From NCBI RefSeq assembly GCF_001317355.1, contig NZ_LKET01000016.1, forward strand, positions 169,892 through 233,891: a stretch of DNA of 64,000 bases. Direction: 5' to 3'. A model generated the notes under the pieces. It saw only the letters and a list, made by a program, of their open reading frames with translations. It made no database searches and was not told where the DNA came from. Positions 17,795-27,044 of the stretch are shown here, piece after piece (position 1 is the stretch's first letter; each line of letters starts with the position of its first letter). Made by a program: the position numbers and the translations under genes. Source of the DNA: Oxobacter pfennigii (GTDB lineage: Bacteria > Bacillota > Clostridia > Clostridiales > Oxobacteraceae).

Positions 17795-19471
17795 ATGGGA
17801 TTTAAATCCGATATTGAAATCGCTCAAGAAGCCACGTTGAAAGACATCAGGGAGATAGGTAAGAAATTGGGCCTGTCAGAAGATGACCTTGAACTCTACG
17901 GAAAATACAAAGCAAAGGTCGACTACAACCTTCTTAAGAGGGAAACTGGTAAAAAAGCAAAATTAATACTTGTTACAGCTATTAACCCAACTCCTGCAGG
18001 AGAAGGAAAAACAACTACTACAATAGGTGTTGCAGATGCTTTATCAAAAATTGGAAAGAATGTGTTGGTTGCTTTAAGAGAACCATCATTAGGACCGGTT
18101 TTCGGAGTTAAAGGCGGAGCAGCAGGCGGCGGATATGCACAGGTTGTTCCAATGGAAGATATAAACCTTCATTTTACAGGTGACTTCCATGCTATAGGAG
18201 CAGCAAACAACCTACTTGCAGCTATGTTGGACAATCACATTTATCAAGGAAATGCCCTTGGAATAGATACAAGGAAGATCACCTGGAGAAGAGCAATGGA
18301 CATGAACGACAGACAGTTAAGATTTATAACTGACGGTCTTGGCGGTTCTACAAACGGTGTCCCAAGAGAAGACGGCTTCGACATTACTGTTGCATCAGAA
18401 GTTATGGCTGTATTCTGCCTTGCAAGCGATATAATTGACTTAAAAGAAAGACTTGGAAGAATCATTGTTGCTTACACTAGGGACAGCAAGCCAATTACTG
18501 CAAAAGATTTAAATGCACACGGTGCTATGGCTGCACTCTTAAAAGATGCATTAAAACCAAACCTCGTTCAGACTCTCGAAGGAACTCCTGCATTTATCCA
18601 TGGAGGACCATTCGCTAATATAGCTCACGGCTGTAACTCAGTTACTGCAACAAAGATGGCTATGCATTTTGCTGACTATGTTGTTACAGAAGCTGGTTTC
18701 GGCGCTGATCTCGGAGCAGAAAAATTCCTTGATATCAAGTGTAGAATGGCCGGTTTAGAACCAAACGCAGTTGTTATAGTTGCTACAGTAAGAGCACTTA
18801 AATACAACGGCGGAGTTCCAAAAGCTGATTTAGGAAATGAAAACTTAGAAGCTCTTGAAAAAGGACTTCCAAATCTCTTAAAGCATGTTGAAAATATTAC
18901 AAAAGTATTCGGACTTCCTGCAGTTGTTGCAATAAACAGATTCCCGCTTGATACTGAAGCTGAGCTTGAACTGGTTAGAACTAAGTGCAAAGAACTTGGC
19001 GTAAACGTTGCTTTGTCAGAAGTTTGGGCAAAAGGCGGAGAAGGCGGAGTAGAGCTTGCTAACGAAGTATTAAGACTCATCGAATCAGGCGAAAAGAACT
19101 TCCAGTTCTGCTATGATGTTAATATGTCAATCAAAGATAAGATTAAAGCTATAGCTACTAAAGTATACGGTGCAGACGGCGTAAACTTCACAGCTGCTGC
19201 AGAAAAAGAAATTAAAACTCTTACTGATCTTGGATTTGACAAAACTCCAATATGTATGGCAAAAACTCAGTATTCACTTACTGACGACCAGACTAAACTC
19301 GGAAGACCTACTGGCTTTACTATCACAGTCAGACAGGTTAAGATATCCGCTGGTGCTGGCTTCGTAGTTGCCCTCACTGGAGAAATAATGACAATGCCTG
19401 GACTTCCGAAAGTTCCATCTGCAGAAAAGATCGACGTTGATGCAGCCGGAAAAATTGCCGGATTGTTCTAA
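17795..19471 (+). CDS. fhs: Formate-tetrahydrofolate ligase
   Basis: 558 residues, the usual length. Catalyses ATP-dependent formation of 10-formyl-THF from formate and THF, first step of the methyl branch of the Wood-Ljungdahl pathway and also used in purine and glycine metabolism. P-loop [13 protein letters not shown] near 64-76, then [21 protein letters not shown] in two conserved blocks, and [14 protein letters not shown] further on. RBS GGGAGGTAA. First gene of fhs-fchA-folD. Codon use is notably clean and regular, as in highly expressed genes. Confidence 0.97.
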   Translation: MGFKSDIEIAQEATLKDIREIGKKLGLSEDDLELYGKYKAKVDYNLLKRETGKKAKLILVTAINPTPAGEGKTTTTIGVADALSKIGKNVLVALREPSLGPVFGVKGGAAGGGYAQVVPMEDINLHFTGDFHAIGAANNLLAAMLDNHIYQGNALGIDTRKITWRRAMDMNDRQLRFITDGLGGSTNGVPREDGFDITVASEVMAVFCLASDIIDLKERLGRIIVAYTRDSKPITAKDLNAHGAMAALLKDALKPNLVQTLEGTPAFIHGGPFANIAHGCNSVTATKMAMHFADYVVTEAGFGADLGAEKFLDIKCRMAGLEPNAVVIVATVRALKYNGGVPKADLGNENLEALEKGLPNLLKHVENITKVFGLPAVVAINRFPLDTEAELELVRTKCKELGVNVALSEVWAKGGEGGVELANEVLRLIESGEKNFQFCYDVNMSIKDKIKAIATKVYGADGVNFTAAAEKEIKTLTDLGFDKTPICMAKTQYSLTDDQTKLGRPTGFTITVRQVKISAGAGFVVALTGEIMTMPGLPKVPSAEKIDVDAAGKIAGLF

Positions 19472-19497
19472 TCTATAAATAGTTAGGAGGAAGGACA

Positions 19498-20124
19498 TTG
19501 AAATTAGTAAATAAATCTTGTACGGAATTTGTAGATGTTCTTTCTTCTAAAGCTGCTGTTCCCGGCGGAGGCGGGGCAGCAGCTTTAGTTGGAAGTATGG
19601 GTACTGCTCTTGCAGGCATGGTGTGCAACCTAACATCAGGCAAGAAAAAATATGCTCAATACGAAGAAGATATACAGAAAATATTGAAGGAATCCCTAAC
19701 TCTTCAGCAGGAGCTTCTTGATATGGTTGATGAAGATGCTGAAGAATTTTTACCCCTTTCAAAAGCATACGGCCTTCCAGCAGAAACCGATGCAGAAAAG
19801 GCTGAAAAAGAAAAGGTATTGCAGGAAGCATTGAAAAATGCCTGTGGAGTACCAATTAAAATAGTAAGGAAATGCTATGAAGCAATAAAGCTTCATGAAG
19901 AACTGGTTGAGAAAGGCTCTAAGCTTGCCATAAGCGACGTAGGCGTTGGAGTACAGTGCTTAAGGGCAGCTATTATAAGCGGACAGTTAAATGTAATAAT
20001 CAATATTAATATGATAAAAGACCAGGAATTCGTAAGCAAAGTAAAGGAAGAAACGGACAGGTTGGTAAATGACGGCGTAAAAATTGCTGATAAAGTGTAT
20101 GAAAGAGTATTAGAAATACTTTAA
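19498..20124 (+). CDS. fchA: Methenyl-THF cyclohydrolase, FTCD C-terminal family
   Basis: 208 residues from TTG behind TTAGGAGGAAGG. The protein belongs to the formiminotransferase-cyclodeaminase C-terminal/cyclohydrolase family: glycine-rich PGGGGAAALVGSMG near residue 22 and the helical bundle that follows (EDAEEFLPL, ISDVGVG). Known FchA proteins interconvert 10-formyl-THF and 5,10-methenyl-THF. It lies between fhs and folD, exactly where this step is needed, and may replace the cyclohydrolase activity missing from the adjacent FolD. Confidence 0.9.
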   Translation: MKLVNKSCTEFVDVLSSKAAVPGGGGAAALVGSMGTALAGMVCNLTSGKKKYAQYEEDIQKILKESLTLQQELLDMVDEDAEEFLPLSKAYGLPAETDAEKAEKEKVLQEALKNACGVPIKIVRKCYEAIKLHEELVEKGSKLAISDVGVGVQCLRAAIISGQLNVIININMIKDQEFVSKVKEETDRLVNDGVKIADKVYERVLEIL

Positions 20125-20146
20125 TTAAGTTTTGGAGGTGTAAAAA

Positions 20147-21001
20147 ATGGGCGAAATTATTAAAGGAAAACCGGTCGCAGATAAAATGACCGATGATTTG
20201 ACAGCAGAGGTTGCTGCCCTTAATGCAAAAGGAATTACACCAAAGCTTACTATAGTAAGAGTTGGAGCAAGACCTGATGACTTGGCATATGAAAAGGGTG
20301 CTTTAAGCAAATGCCAGAAAGTTGGCCTTGCAACTGAGGTAAAAGAATTACCCTTAGATATTACTCAGGATGATTTTATCGCTGAATTAAGAAAAATCAA
20401 CAATGATTCAAATGTACACGGTATATTGATATTCAGACCATTACCAAAACAATTAAGCGAAGAAGTAATCAAATATGAAATTGCTCCGGAAAAGGATATT
20501 GACTGCTTCAGCCCTGTAAATGCTGCAAAGCTTCTCGAAGGGGATAAAAGCGGATTCCCGCCCTGCACTCCTACAGCTGTTATCGAAATTTTAAAATATT
20601 ATAACGTACCAATGGAAGGCAAAAAAGCTGTTGTTCTCGGAAGATCAATGGTTGTTGGAAAACCTGCAACGTTATTGCTCTTAAACGAAAATGCTACAGT
20701 TACAATCTGCCATTCAAGGACAAAGGACCTTCCTAAAGTAGTAAGCGAAGCAGATATCGTCGTTGCAGGTATCGGTAAAGCAAAGATGGTAAAAGCAGAC
20801 TTCATTAAAGAAGGCGCTGTAGTTATGGACGTAGGCATTAACTTAGATGAAAACGGTAACCTCTGCGGAGATGTTGATACTGAAGCTTGCGTTGAAAAGG
20901 CTTCATTAATAACACCTGTTCCAGGCGGTGTTGGTTCAGTTACTACTTCCATACTCGCTAAGCATGTTATAAAAGCTTGCAAAGCTTTAAATAACCTCTA
21001 A
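20147..21001 (+). CDS. folD: FolD-family methylene-THF dehydrogenase lacking the catalytic Lys
   Basis: 284 residues, normal FolD length, with catalytic N-terminal domain and Rossmann domain (VVLGRSMVVGKP, then TPVPGGVGSVTTS). Aligned by eye to E. coli FolD, Tyr50 is kept (Tyr48), Lys54 is replaced by Ala52, Gln98 by Phe96, and Asp121 is kept in EKDIDCF. The lysine is essential for cyclohydrolase activity in bifunctional FolD. With fchA immediately upstream, I infer a dehydrogenase-only enzyme, as biochemically known in some purine-fermenting clostridia. RBS GGAGGTG. Confidence 0.9.
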   Translation: MGEIIKGKPVADKMTDDLTAEVAALNAKGITPKLTIVRVGARPDDLAYEKGALSKCQKVGLATEVKELPLDITQDDFIAELRKINNDSNVHGILIFRPLPKQLSEEVIKYEIAPEKDIDCFSPVNAAKLLEGDKSGFPPCTPTAVIEILKYYNVPMEGKKAVVLGRSMVVGKPATLLLLNENATVTICHSRTKDLPKVVSEADIVVAGIGKAKMVKADFIKEGAVVMDVGINLDENGNLCGDVDTEACVEKASLITPVPGGVGSVTTSILAKHVIKACKALNNL

Positions 21002-21035
21002 AAACAAACTTTAAAATAAGAATGGGAGTGACACT

Positions 21036-21422
21036 ATGGAAAACCACGGCAACGATCACGGCCATACACATGAACATGAGCACAAGTATATGCATGAACA
21101 TGAACATAACCATGACCACAGCCATAATCATGATCACGACCACATTCATACCCATGATCACAGTCATGTGCATGATGATAATCATGAGCATGAGCACGGT
21201 GAATCATATTCTAATGATGAAAAGAACGATTTGGATAAAATCAAAATACTCTTACCTCACTGGATAGAACACAACCAGGAGCATCAGAAGAGCTATGAGG
21301 ATTGGGCAAAAAAAGCTGAAGCTATGAACAAAAAAGATACGGCACAGCTTATTATGGAAGCCGTTGAATTGGTCAGTAAGGCTAACGAAGCCCTGAAAAG
21401 CGCCCAAATCAGTTTAGAATAA
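21036..21422 (+). CDS. His-rich small protein at the end of the C1 operon
   Basis: 128 residues. The first ~55 are mostly His/Asp/Glu in HEHEH and HDHDH repeats, with around 25 histidines. The remaining part is helical and begins LLPHWIEHNQEHQKSYEDWA, a stretch I recognise from small His-rich proteins of anaerobes but cannot name securely. RBS GGGAGTG. It follows folD by 34 bases and precedes a strong terminator, so it is the last gene of fhs-fchA-folD. It probably binds nickel, zinc or another transition metal; storage for metalloenzymes of C1 metabolism is inference. Confidence 0.85.
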   Translation: MENHGNDHGHTHEHEHKYMHEHEHNHDHSHNHDHDHIHTHDHSHVHDDNHEHEHGESYSNDEKNDLDKIKILLPHWIEHNQEHQKSYEDWAKKAEAMNKKDTAQLIMEAVELVSKANEALKSAQISLE

Positions 21423-21425
21423 AAG

Positions 21426-21475
21426 AAGATGAGCCTGCATAAATATTTTTAAGCAGGCTCATCTTTAATTTTTTG
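21426..21475 (+). terminator. Intrinsic terminator of the C1 operon
   Basis: Perfect 13-bp stem, arms 21426-21438 and 21453-21465 (AAGATGAGCCTGC and complement), then TAATTTTTT. Confidence 0.92.
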
Positions 21476-21566
21476 CATTGAAAAGCTGCAGAAAAGCACA
21501 TAAAGGTATGAATTATAATATAATGTAAAAGTATGTATTTGTTATTAATTATGTATGGGGTGGATT

Positions 21567-22532
21567 ATGCCAGTATCAGTTAGAATTACAAATGCCGATG
21601 CCGTTTTCGAAGGCGGCGGAGTAAAGGGAATAGCGTTGGCCGGTGCATTGCTTGCAGCAGAAGAGGTAGGATACAGATGGGTTAATGTGGCGGGGACTTC
21701 AGCCGGAGCAATTGTCGCTTCCCTCATTGCTGTTGGCTATAATTCAAAGGAAATAAAGGATATAATCTGCGAGCTTAACTTCAGTGCGTTTAATGATAAG
21801 ACAATGCTGAGCAATATACCAATTATAGGACCCATATTATCCATCATGAGCGTAAGGGGAGTATACAAAGGGGACTATATTGAGCAATGGCTTAGAGAGA
21901 AGTATAAGGCAAAGGGCAAAGAGAAGTTCAAGGATATAAGGACAGAGGATGAGGATGATATGTATAAATATAAACTGAGGGTAATAGCATCGGATATCAG
22001 CCAGAAAAGGCTTTTAGTCCTGCCCCAGGATATAATCTTATATGGTATTGATCCTGATGAACTGGATATAGCAAAGGCAGTTCGAATGAGCATGGGTATA
22101 CCTCTTTATTATAAGCCTGTAGTAGTTCGCTATAAAAAAGGAAACAGAAATCGCAAAAGCTTTATTGTGGACGGCGGACTTTTAAGCAATTTCCCGGTGT
22201 GGCTCTTTGATGAAGAAGGCATACCATCCTGGCCTACCTTTGGTTTTAAGCTGGTGGACCCTGAATTGCAGGAAAATAAAGAGGGAAAAAGCACAATCAA
22301 TTATATTTTAAGCATATTATCCACCATGATGGAAGCCTTCGATCAGAGATATATCGAAATCAGCAATTTTAACAGGACCATTGCTATACCAACCTTGGGA
22401 GTAAAAACCACGGATTTTAATTTAAGCAAGGAAAAGGAATCAGAGCTTTATAATTCAGGTTATAAGGCAGCAAAGCACTTCTTTGAAAAATGGAATTTCA
22501 ATAACTATATACAGGCATTCAGGTCAAAATGA
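21567..22532 (+). CDS. Patatin-like phospholipase
   Basis: 321 residues from the ATG at 21567, chosen because GGGGTGG lies just before it; an in-frame ATG at 21555 is the alternative. Patatin fold with oxyanion-hole GGGVKG (16-21), nucleophile Ser45 in GTSAG and catalytic Asp202 in DGG. All parts of the Ser-Asp dyad are present. No signal peptide is seen, so it acts inside the cell, probably as a lipid acyl hydrolase. It is transcribed alone between the C1 terminator and tRNA-Lys. Confidence 0.9.
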   Translation: MPVSVRITNADAVFEGGGVKGIALAGALLAAEEVGYRWVNVAGTSAGAIVASLIAVGYNSKEIKDIICELNFSAFNDKTMLSNIPIIGPILSIMSVRGVYKGDYIEQWLREKYKAKGKEKFKDIRTEDEDDMYKYKLRVIASDISQKRLLVLPQDIILYGIDPDELDIAKAVRMSMGIPLYYKPVVVRYKKGNRNRKSFIVDGGLLSNFPVWLFDEEGIPSWPTFGFKLVDPELQENKEGKSTINYILSILSTMMEAFDQRYIEISNFNRTIAIPTLGVKTTDFNLSKEKESELYNSGYKAAKHFFEKWNFNNYIQAFRSK

Positions 22533-22577
22533 AGTATATGTACCAAATACATTTCAAAAATAATTTCATCATTGATA

Positions 22578-22606
22578 TTGATAATATGGGGCAATTATAT
22601 TAAAAT
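22578..22606 (+). promoter_or_regulatory. Promoter of tRNA-Lys
   Basis: TTGATA (22578-22583), 17-base spacer, TAAAAT (22601-22606), 20 bases before the tRNA. Confidence 0.65.
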
Positions 22607-22625
22607 ATAATATGTCTCAATATTT

Positions 22626-22701
22626 GGGCCATTAGCTCAGTTGGTAGAGCACCTGACTCTTAATCAGGGTGTCCCGGGTTCGAGTCCCTGATGGCCCACC
22701 A
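22626..22701 (+). tRNA. tRNA-Lys (anticodon CTT)
   Basis: 76-nt cloverleaf. Acceptor GGGCCAT pairs with ATGGCCC, the D-loop carries AGTTGGTA, the anticodon loop CTCTTAA gives CTT, and the T-arm contains GGTTCGAGTCC. The 3' CCA is encoded. Confidence 0.97.
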
Positions 22702-22745
22702 AAGGCGCCCATATTTTCTGCGGAAAATATGGGCGCCTTTCATGT
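22701..22745 (+). terminator. Terminator of tRNA-Lys
   Basis: Perfect 18-bp stem, arms 22701-22718 and 22723-22740, tetraloop TGCG. It begins on the last base of the encoded CCA. Confidence 0.85.
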
Positions 22746-23021
22746 GGTGGTGCGCCCGGCGGGTAAAAGTCTGTGATATTGCAATAATATTTGTTCTGCA
22801 AATTGAGAATGAATATAATGTCATTCAGAAAGAATATCATTGATATAGCCCCGGCGGAGAAAGTAACTTGTTATTTCCATTTGAAAAAGCCGAGGAAAAT
22901 TCTTATACGTATCACCGCAAGAGCAATCATAACAATGGCGGGAATGAAAACACTATCCATAGGCAAACCCAGGAAGCGCCCTTCAGAAGTTTAATGCCCT
23001 GTGTAAGTGGTAATATGTCAG

Positions 23022-23168
23022 CTATTTTATATGAAAATCTGTAAAAACGCGATAGCTGTTTGCTTTCCTCTCAGGTTTGGGAATAAGTTCAAGCTTCTCA
23101 TAAAGACGCACCGTATTGGGATGAGTTCCAATACGGTGCGAAATTTCTGAGGTTTTATATATATTCAT
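23022..23168 (-). pseudogene. Truncated MerR-family regulator
   Basis: A 48-codon reading frame on the minus strand holds a textbook MerR N-terminus: YKTSEISHRIGTHPNTVRL, then YEKLELIPKPERKANSYRVF. It ends at a TAG right after FTDFHIK, where the family would continue into the effector domain. GGTGGTGA precedes the ATG. Sequence further on (down to about 22790) gives no clean continuation. A 13-bp inverted repeat (23107-23119, 23128-23140) lies inside the HTH codons and looks fortuitous. The rest of 22743-23340 holds no gene I can support. Confidence 0.75.
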
Positions 23169-23340
23169 TTAACCGTATCACCACCATTCAGCTCCTAAAT
23201 AATATCATAATATAAAGGTCTGGTGATATAATGGAGAGTTTTAATTTTTCCATGCATATAAAATATTTTATGCTCATATAAGTAGCATTAATATTATTCA
23301 TAAATATTATGATAGTATAATCATGTTTTTGGGAGGAATA

Positions 23341-23868
23341 ATGGTGAACAACCTTATTTCGGATATTATACCTCTTAAAGTAGGAAGGAAATGGGTTTAC
23401 AAGCCCCAGAGCACGCTGATGAGTTTATTGGGCGGCGACGTTACAATGGAGATTACGGAGCGAAACAATAATATATATCTTTTAAGGCTGTCGGTTAATA
23501 ATTTAAAAACTACGGTGATAATAAAAAGCAATGTTGATTTATCCGTCATAGCATTGGGTAAAGGTCATGAAGGCTCACTGAATGATATGGCGGAATTTCA
23601 GGAGGTTCAAAATGGTGAGATACTTAAAGGCCCGGTGGTGACAGGGACTGAATGGTCTAATAATTTCGGAACATTTAAAATAGTAAATTCCGATTATACC
23701 TTTAAGAACGGAACCAGAGTTATACCCGATTGCATACTTCTTCATCTTAAAGATTTATCCAATCAGGATAACAGCTTTTGCATAAAAAGAGGCGTAGGTA
23801 TAATACATGCATCATTATATATAGATAATATAGGCAGGGTAAACATAGGGCTTAAGAGCTTCAATTAG
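23341..23868 (+). CDS. Hypothetical protein, beta-rich
   Basis: 175 residues from the ATG at 23341, which follows GGGAGGAATA; an upstream ATG at 23323 lacks an RBS. The chain looks beta-rich, starting ISDIIPLKVGRKWVY and ending SLYIDNIGRVNIGLKS. There is no signal peptide or membrane helix. The opening resembles small lipoprotein-like beta-sandwich proteins that begin with a PLxxGxxWxY motif, but I cannot name the family. It is the first of a run of uncharacterised genes up to 30346. Confidence 0.75.
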   Translation: MVNNLISDIIPLKVGRKWVYKPQSTLMSLLGGDVTMEITERNNNIYLLRLSVNNLKTTVIIKSNVDLSVIALGKGHEGSLNDMAEFQEVQNGEILKGPVVTGTEWSNNFGTFKIVNSDYTFKNGTRVIPDCILLHLKDLSNQDNSFCIKRGVGIIHASLYIDNIGRVNIGLKSFN

Positions 23869-24001
23869 AATTGCTATATATTTCCTGGCACTTATGCTAA
23901 ATGAAGTAGGAGATTATGCTAATTTAAGGTATAATATATAATAAGGATATTTTTAATTAGTACTCTTTACTTTATAACGATAACAGTCAGGAGGAAATAC
24001 A

Positions 24002-24802
24002 ATGGGAAAGCCCAGTATCTTTAATAATAATTACCATAAGATAATGAGACGAAGAAGGATGTTTTTTCGGTTAGGTATTATTTTTGTTGCTCTGGTAATT
24101 ATTATAGTAACTTATGACAGATCTATCATTACAAATTTTAAGAATATGGTAAGCAATATTAACTTATTCTCAAAAGCCGATGTTGAAAATGATGCAGAGG
24201 AAAAAAAACAAGATAAAGATACGGAATTAGAGGAAAGTCCGCAGGTTTTACCGGAAGAACCTAAAACTTCCCAGGGAGAATTTATTTTTCAATTGACGGA
24301 TACAGAGCACATATTTTTGATATATGAAAAACTGGGGGATAATATCAAATTCAAAGAAATCAACTCTGTAAATATCGGAATTTATTACGACATAAGCGAG
24401 GACGGTAAAGCTATCGTATTTGAAAATCCGAGAACCAGCGACATCTGGTTATATCATGTTGACGGCAAGCATTTGAAACTTAATCCAGACAATTACAGGG
24501 AATACAAAAAAGCTGATATAATGGCTGTGTACAACAATTACAGCTGGGCGTCGCGGCCTAAATTTTTAAAGGACGGCAGGATTTTATACCAGTCTAATCT
24601 GCCATGGTTTAAGAAGGTAAACTCATATTATTTGTGGGTTGTTAACAGCGATGGCAGCAACAACAGATTGATTCTTCAAAAAGGTGAGCAAGAACCTGCG
24701 ACTTACGGGGATTTTACTCCTGAGGGGGATTTGATTATTGAATTTGGCGGACAGAAGTATATATTGAATGCCAAAACAAGGGGTATCCAAAAGATTAGCT
24801 AA
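24002..24802 (+). CDS. Membrane-anchored TolB-like beta-propeller protein (A)
   Basis: 266 residues with an N-terminal anchor: basic MRRRR stretch then one hydrophobic segment at ~24-41, so most of the chain is outside the cell. An acidic linker (~60-85) follows. The outer part has repeats with the style of TolB/WD-like propellers: ISEDGKAIVFENPRTSDIWLYHV in parts, FLKDGRILYQSNLPW, LWVVNSDGSNNRLI, FTPEGDLIIEF. RBS CAGGAGG. The next gene, 11 bases downstream, has the same design, so they are a paralogous, co-transcribed pair. Function unknown. Confidence 0.78.
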   Translation: MGKPSIFNNNYHKIMRRRRMFFRLGIIFVALVIIIVTYDRSIITNFKNMVSNINLFSKADVENDAEEKKQDKDTELEESPQVLPEEPKTSQGEFIFQLTDTEHIFLIYEKLGDNIKFKEINSVNIGIYYDISEDGKAIVFENPRTSDIWLYHVDGKHLKLNPDNYREYKKADIMAVYNNYSWASRPKFLKDGRILYQSNLPWFKKVNSYYLWVVNSDGSNNRLILQKGEQEPATYGDFTPEGDLIIEFGGQKYILNAKTRGIQKIS

Positions 24803-24813
24803 GGGGGCATAAT

Positions 24814-25902
24814 ATGAAGAAGTCTTCCATTGCAATTGCCGTTACCATGGTTTTAATTGCAATAATAGGGATGGTATATGTAAGCAATTTATATAATCCT
24901 TCAAAATTGAATGATAATGGTGAAGAACTGTCTGAAATTGGCGAAGATGGTGAGAGCGCCGTCAATAATTCCCAGGATACCAGATTCGGAGAATACAACC
25001 TCACTTTGCCGGGGGATGACAATATAACTGTTGAATATTTAAAAACCGGCGATATAGTGAAAATATACGCCATCCACCCCGTGAGCAATAAAAGCAAATA
25101 TGACATACTGTCAAGCGGTACTACTGCCGCATACATAGGCAAAGATGGCCATATCTGGGCGTTTTTTAACAACGGCACCAACAGTAAAATAACTCCCGAT
25201 GTATATGAAGGAATTAATAAGAGCATTGTTACAGGAAATAATCCTGTATACATATGGGCTGACAAACCGGAGTTTACTTCCGATGGAAAAATAAGATTTT
25301 TTTCTAATTTACCCGATGCTTCGAACAATCCTAAAATATCCATATGGGAAATAGAGATTGAGACAGGAAGAATGACAAAGGTATATACCCCGTTAAATGA
25401 AGATTTCAAGGTATTGGGAAACAGAGATGACGGGAAGTTATTGGTACTTGATGCAGATATTATGGCTGCCATTAATACTGCCGACGGCTCATATGAAAAT
25501 ATAGAAGTAAAGAATAGTTTCATAATAGGTATGACACCTGACGGAACGAAAATAATGTGTACTGAGACGGCGAGCGATGGTAAACCCGATTACAGCAGGC
25601 TTTATATTATGGATGGGACAGGCAAAAGAATACGGTCAATACCAAGGCTCAGCGGCTATAACTATATAGGCTATGGTCAATGGTATCAGGACAGTGAAAA
25701 ATACGCATATATTGCAAGGTCACAATCTGACGGGAAATACATAATCGCAGTCATAAATTTCCATGAAGATTCTGTGGAAACCCTGAGCTATCCAATCAAT
25801 TCAGCAGTATCCATTCCAGAAAACAGCAATGTGGAGTGGACTGCCGACAATGCGGTTTTAGTGGATATAGGTGATGATGTGATTTCAGTCGAGTTTCATT
25901 AA
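24814..25902 (+). CDS. Membrane-anchored TolB-like beta-propeller protein (B)
   Basis: 362 residues. Hydrophobic anchor at ~5-24 (IAIAVTMVLIAIIGMVYV), acidic linker, then an extracellular propeller with repeated FTSDGKIRFFSNLP, MTPDGTKIMC, YIMDGTGKRIRS and DKYAYIARSQSDGKY-like blades. Same architecture as protein A upstream, with more blades. The shared phrase pattern (xSDGKIxFxSNLP) suggests duplication. A terminator follows at 25919. It may sense or scaffold something at the surface; nothing in the sequence gives a substrate. Confidence 0.78.
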   Translation: MKKSSIAIAVTMVLIAIIGMVYVSNLYNPSKLNDNGEELSEIGEDGESAVNNSQDTRFGEYNLTLPGDDNITVEYLKTGDIVKIYAIHPVSNKSKYDILSSGTTAAYIGKDGHIWAFFNNGTNSKITPDVYEGINKSIVTGNNPVYIWADKPEFTSDGKIRFFSNLPDASNNPKISIWEIEIETGRMTKVYTPLNEDFKVLGNRDDGKLLVLDADIMAAINTADGSYENIEVKNSFIIGMTPDGTKIMCTETASDGKPDYSRLYIMDGTGKRIRSIPRLSGYNYIGYGQWYQDSEKYAYIARSQSDGKYIIAVINFHEDSVETLSYPINSAVSIPENSNVEWTADNAVLVDIGDDVISVEFH

Positions 25903-25918
25903 TTTAAAATTCAAAAAT

Positions 25919-25952
25919 AAACCCTGCCTAAATTTAAGGCAGGGTTTCGCAT
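25919..25952 (+). terminator. Intrinsic terminator after the propeller pair
   Basis: Perfect 11-bp stem AAACCCTGCCT (25919-25929) with AGGCAGGGTTT (25937-25947), followed by a modest T-rich tail. Confidence 0.82.
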
Positions 25953-26022
25953 TTTCGTATCTTTTGAATACTATAGTAGTATATACAATCTTTTTATCTA
26001 ATTTCTTGAAGGAGTGATATAT

Positions 26023-26922
26023 TTGGGGGCATCTAGAAGGTTTAAACTTTATGATATAACTGCACTAAGAGGCAAGGTACCTTCTGTTTTATTAGATATA
26101 TATCTGGAAGATCCGCAGAACATGGAAATGATTTCATTTATAGGAGGGCTGCACAGAAGCTGCGGAAGCTTTGATATAAGCGTACGTATCAGTGAGGATA
26201 TAGCTGAAAAGGCCAATTTAAGCAAGGAGGACATAAAGGAAACCAGCATTGGTGTTTGGAATTTATATGTACTTTCCAAAACTTACATTGAACAGGAAAA
26301 GTTTAATAAAGCATACAGGGCATTGGATATTGCAGAAAGATACTGGTCCAAAGACTTAATCTTAGCCGATAATACCGGAATTTCAAAAATACCTTATATA
26401 GAGGATTTGTGGTTAAGAAGAGCCTTTGGATATCTTATCCAAGGAAGAAAAAGTGAATTTGAAAAGATAATCGACAAGGTTATGACGTCCCGGTATGAAT
26501 TATATGAAAAAGCCTATCCTGCAACAGGTGAAACGCCAATAAGGGATGTATACCTCTTAGATTGCTTTGAATATTCAAGCTATATGTGCAGAAATACGGA
26601 AGATATAAAACACGCTGTTGTTTTTATTAAAACGGCACTCAGGTATTTATCAAGAATACCAATAACTAATGATTACCTTGAAGGAAAAAAGTGTGAAAAA
26701 AGCGGAGATTATAAAAACGCTTATACTTATTATCTAAAGTTTTATCTGGAAAACAGGCCGACGCTATCCGGCGAATCCATAGCTTATGGAACCTGTAAAA
26801 GCTGTGCCTATTTTAAAACCTTTGACAATGTCGAAGGAGAATGCCAAAAGAATAATATCAAAGTTGACCAGCATAAGGCCTGCAGCAAATATGTTGCACT
26901 GCCATTAAGCGAACTTCAATAA
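26023..26922 (+). CDS. DUF2225-like protein with C-terminal Cys cluster
   Basis: 299 residues from TTG at 26023, which has AAGGAGTG seven bases upstream; a GTG at 26014 overlaps the RBS. A mainly helical, TPR-like middle (EKFNKAYRALDIAERYW, GDYKNAYTYYLKFYL) suggests a protein-interaction surface. The last 45 residues hold CKSCAYF, then Cys in GECQK and Cys in HKACSKY, a likely four-cysteine metal site. Parts resemble the DUF2225 family of Firmicutes; this naming is tentative. No signal peptide, so cytosolic. Confidence 0.72.
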   Translation: MGASRRFKLYDITALRGKVPSVLLDIYLEDPQNMEMISFIGGLHRSCGSFDISVRISEDIAEKANLSKEDIKETSIGVWNLYVLSKTYIEQEKFNKAYRALDIAERYWSKDLILADNTGISKIPYIEDLWLRRAFGYLIQGRKSEFEKIIDKVMTSRYELYEKAYPATGETPIRDVYLLDCFEYSSYMCRNTEDIKHAVVFIKTALRYLSRIPITNDYLEGKKCEKSGDYKNAYTYYLKFYLENRPTLSGESIAYGTCKSCAYFKTFDNVEGECQKNNIKVDQHKACSKYVALPLSELQ

Positions 26923-26945
26923 GGTGCCATTGGCACCTTTTTCTT
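26921..26945 (+). terminator. Intrinsic terminator
   Basis: AAGGTGCCA (26921-26929) and TGGCACCTT (26931-26939) followed by TTTTC. The stem starts inside the stop codon of the DUF2225-like gene. Confidence 0.85.
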
Positions 26946-27044
26946 TGAGCTTAAGCTTTTGGAGCAGTATAAAAAATTTAAAACAGTCATATTTTTTTCA
27001 AAACCGAGTATAAGATACTATGAGAATAAAAGGGGGATGAAAAA

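Noticed and set aside
21022..21267. Alternative frames inside the His-rich gene (both strands)
   Set aside because: They arise from the CAT/GAC repeats of the His-rich coding sequence; the true frame has the RBS and an ordered C-terminal domain.
22791..22994. Plus-strand reading frame of 67 codons
   Set aside because: No RBS, odd composition, and it runs antisense to the decayed MerR region; not a believable gene.
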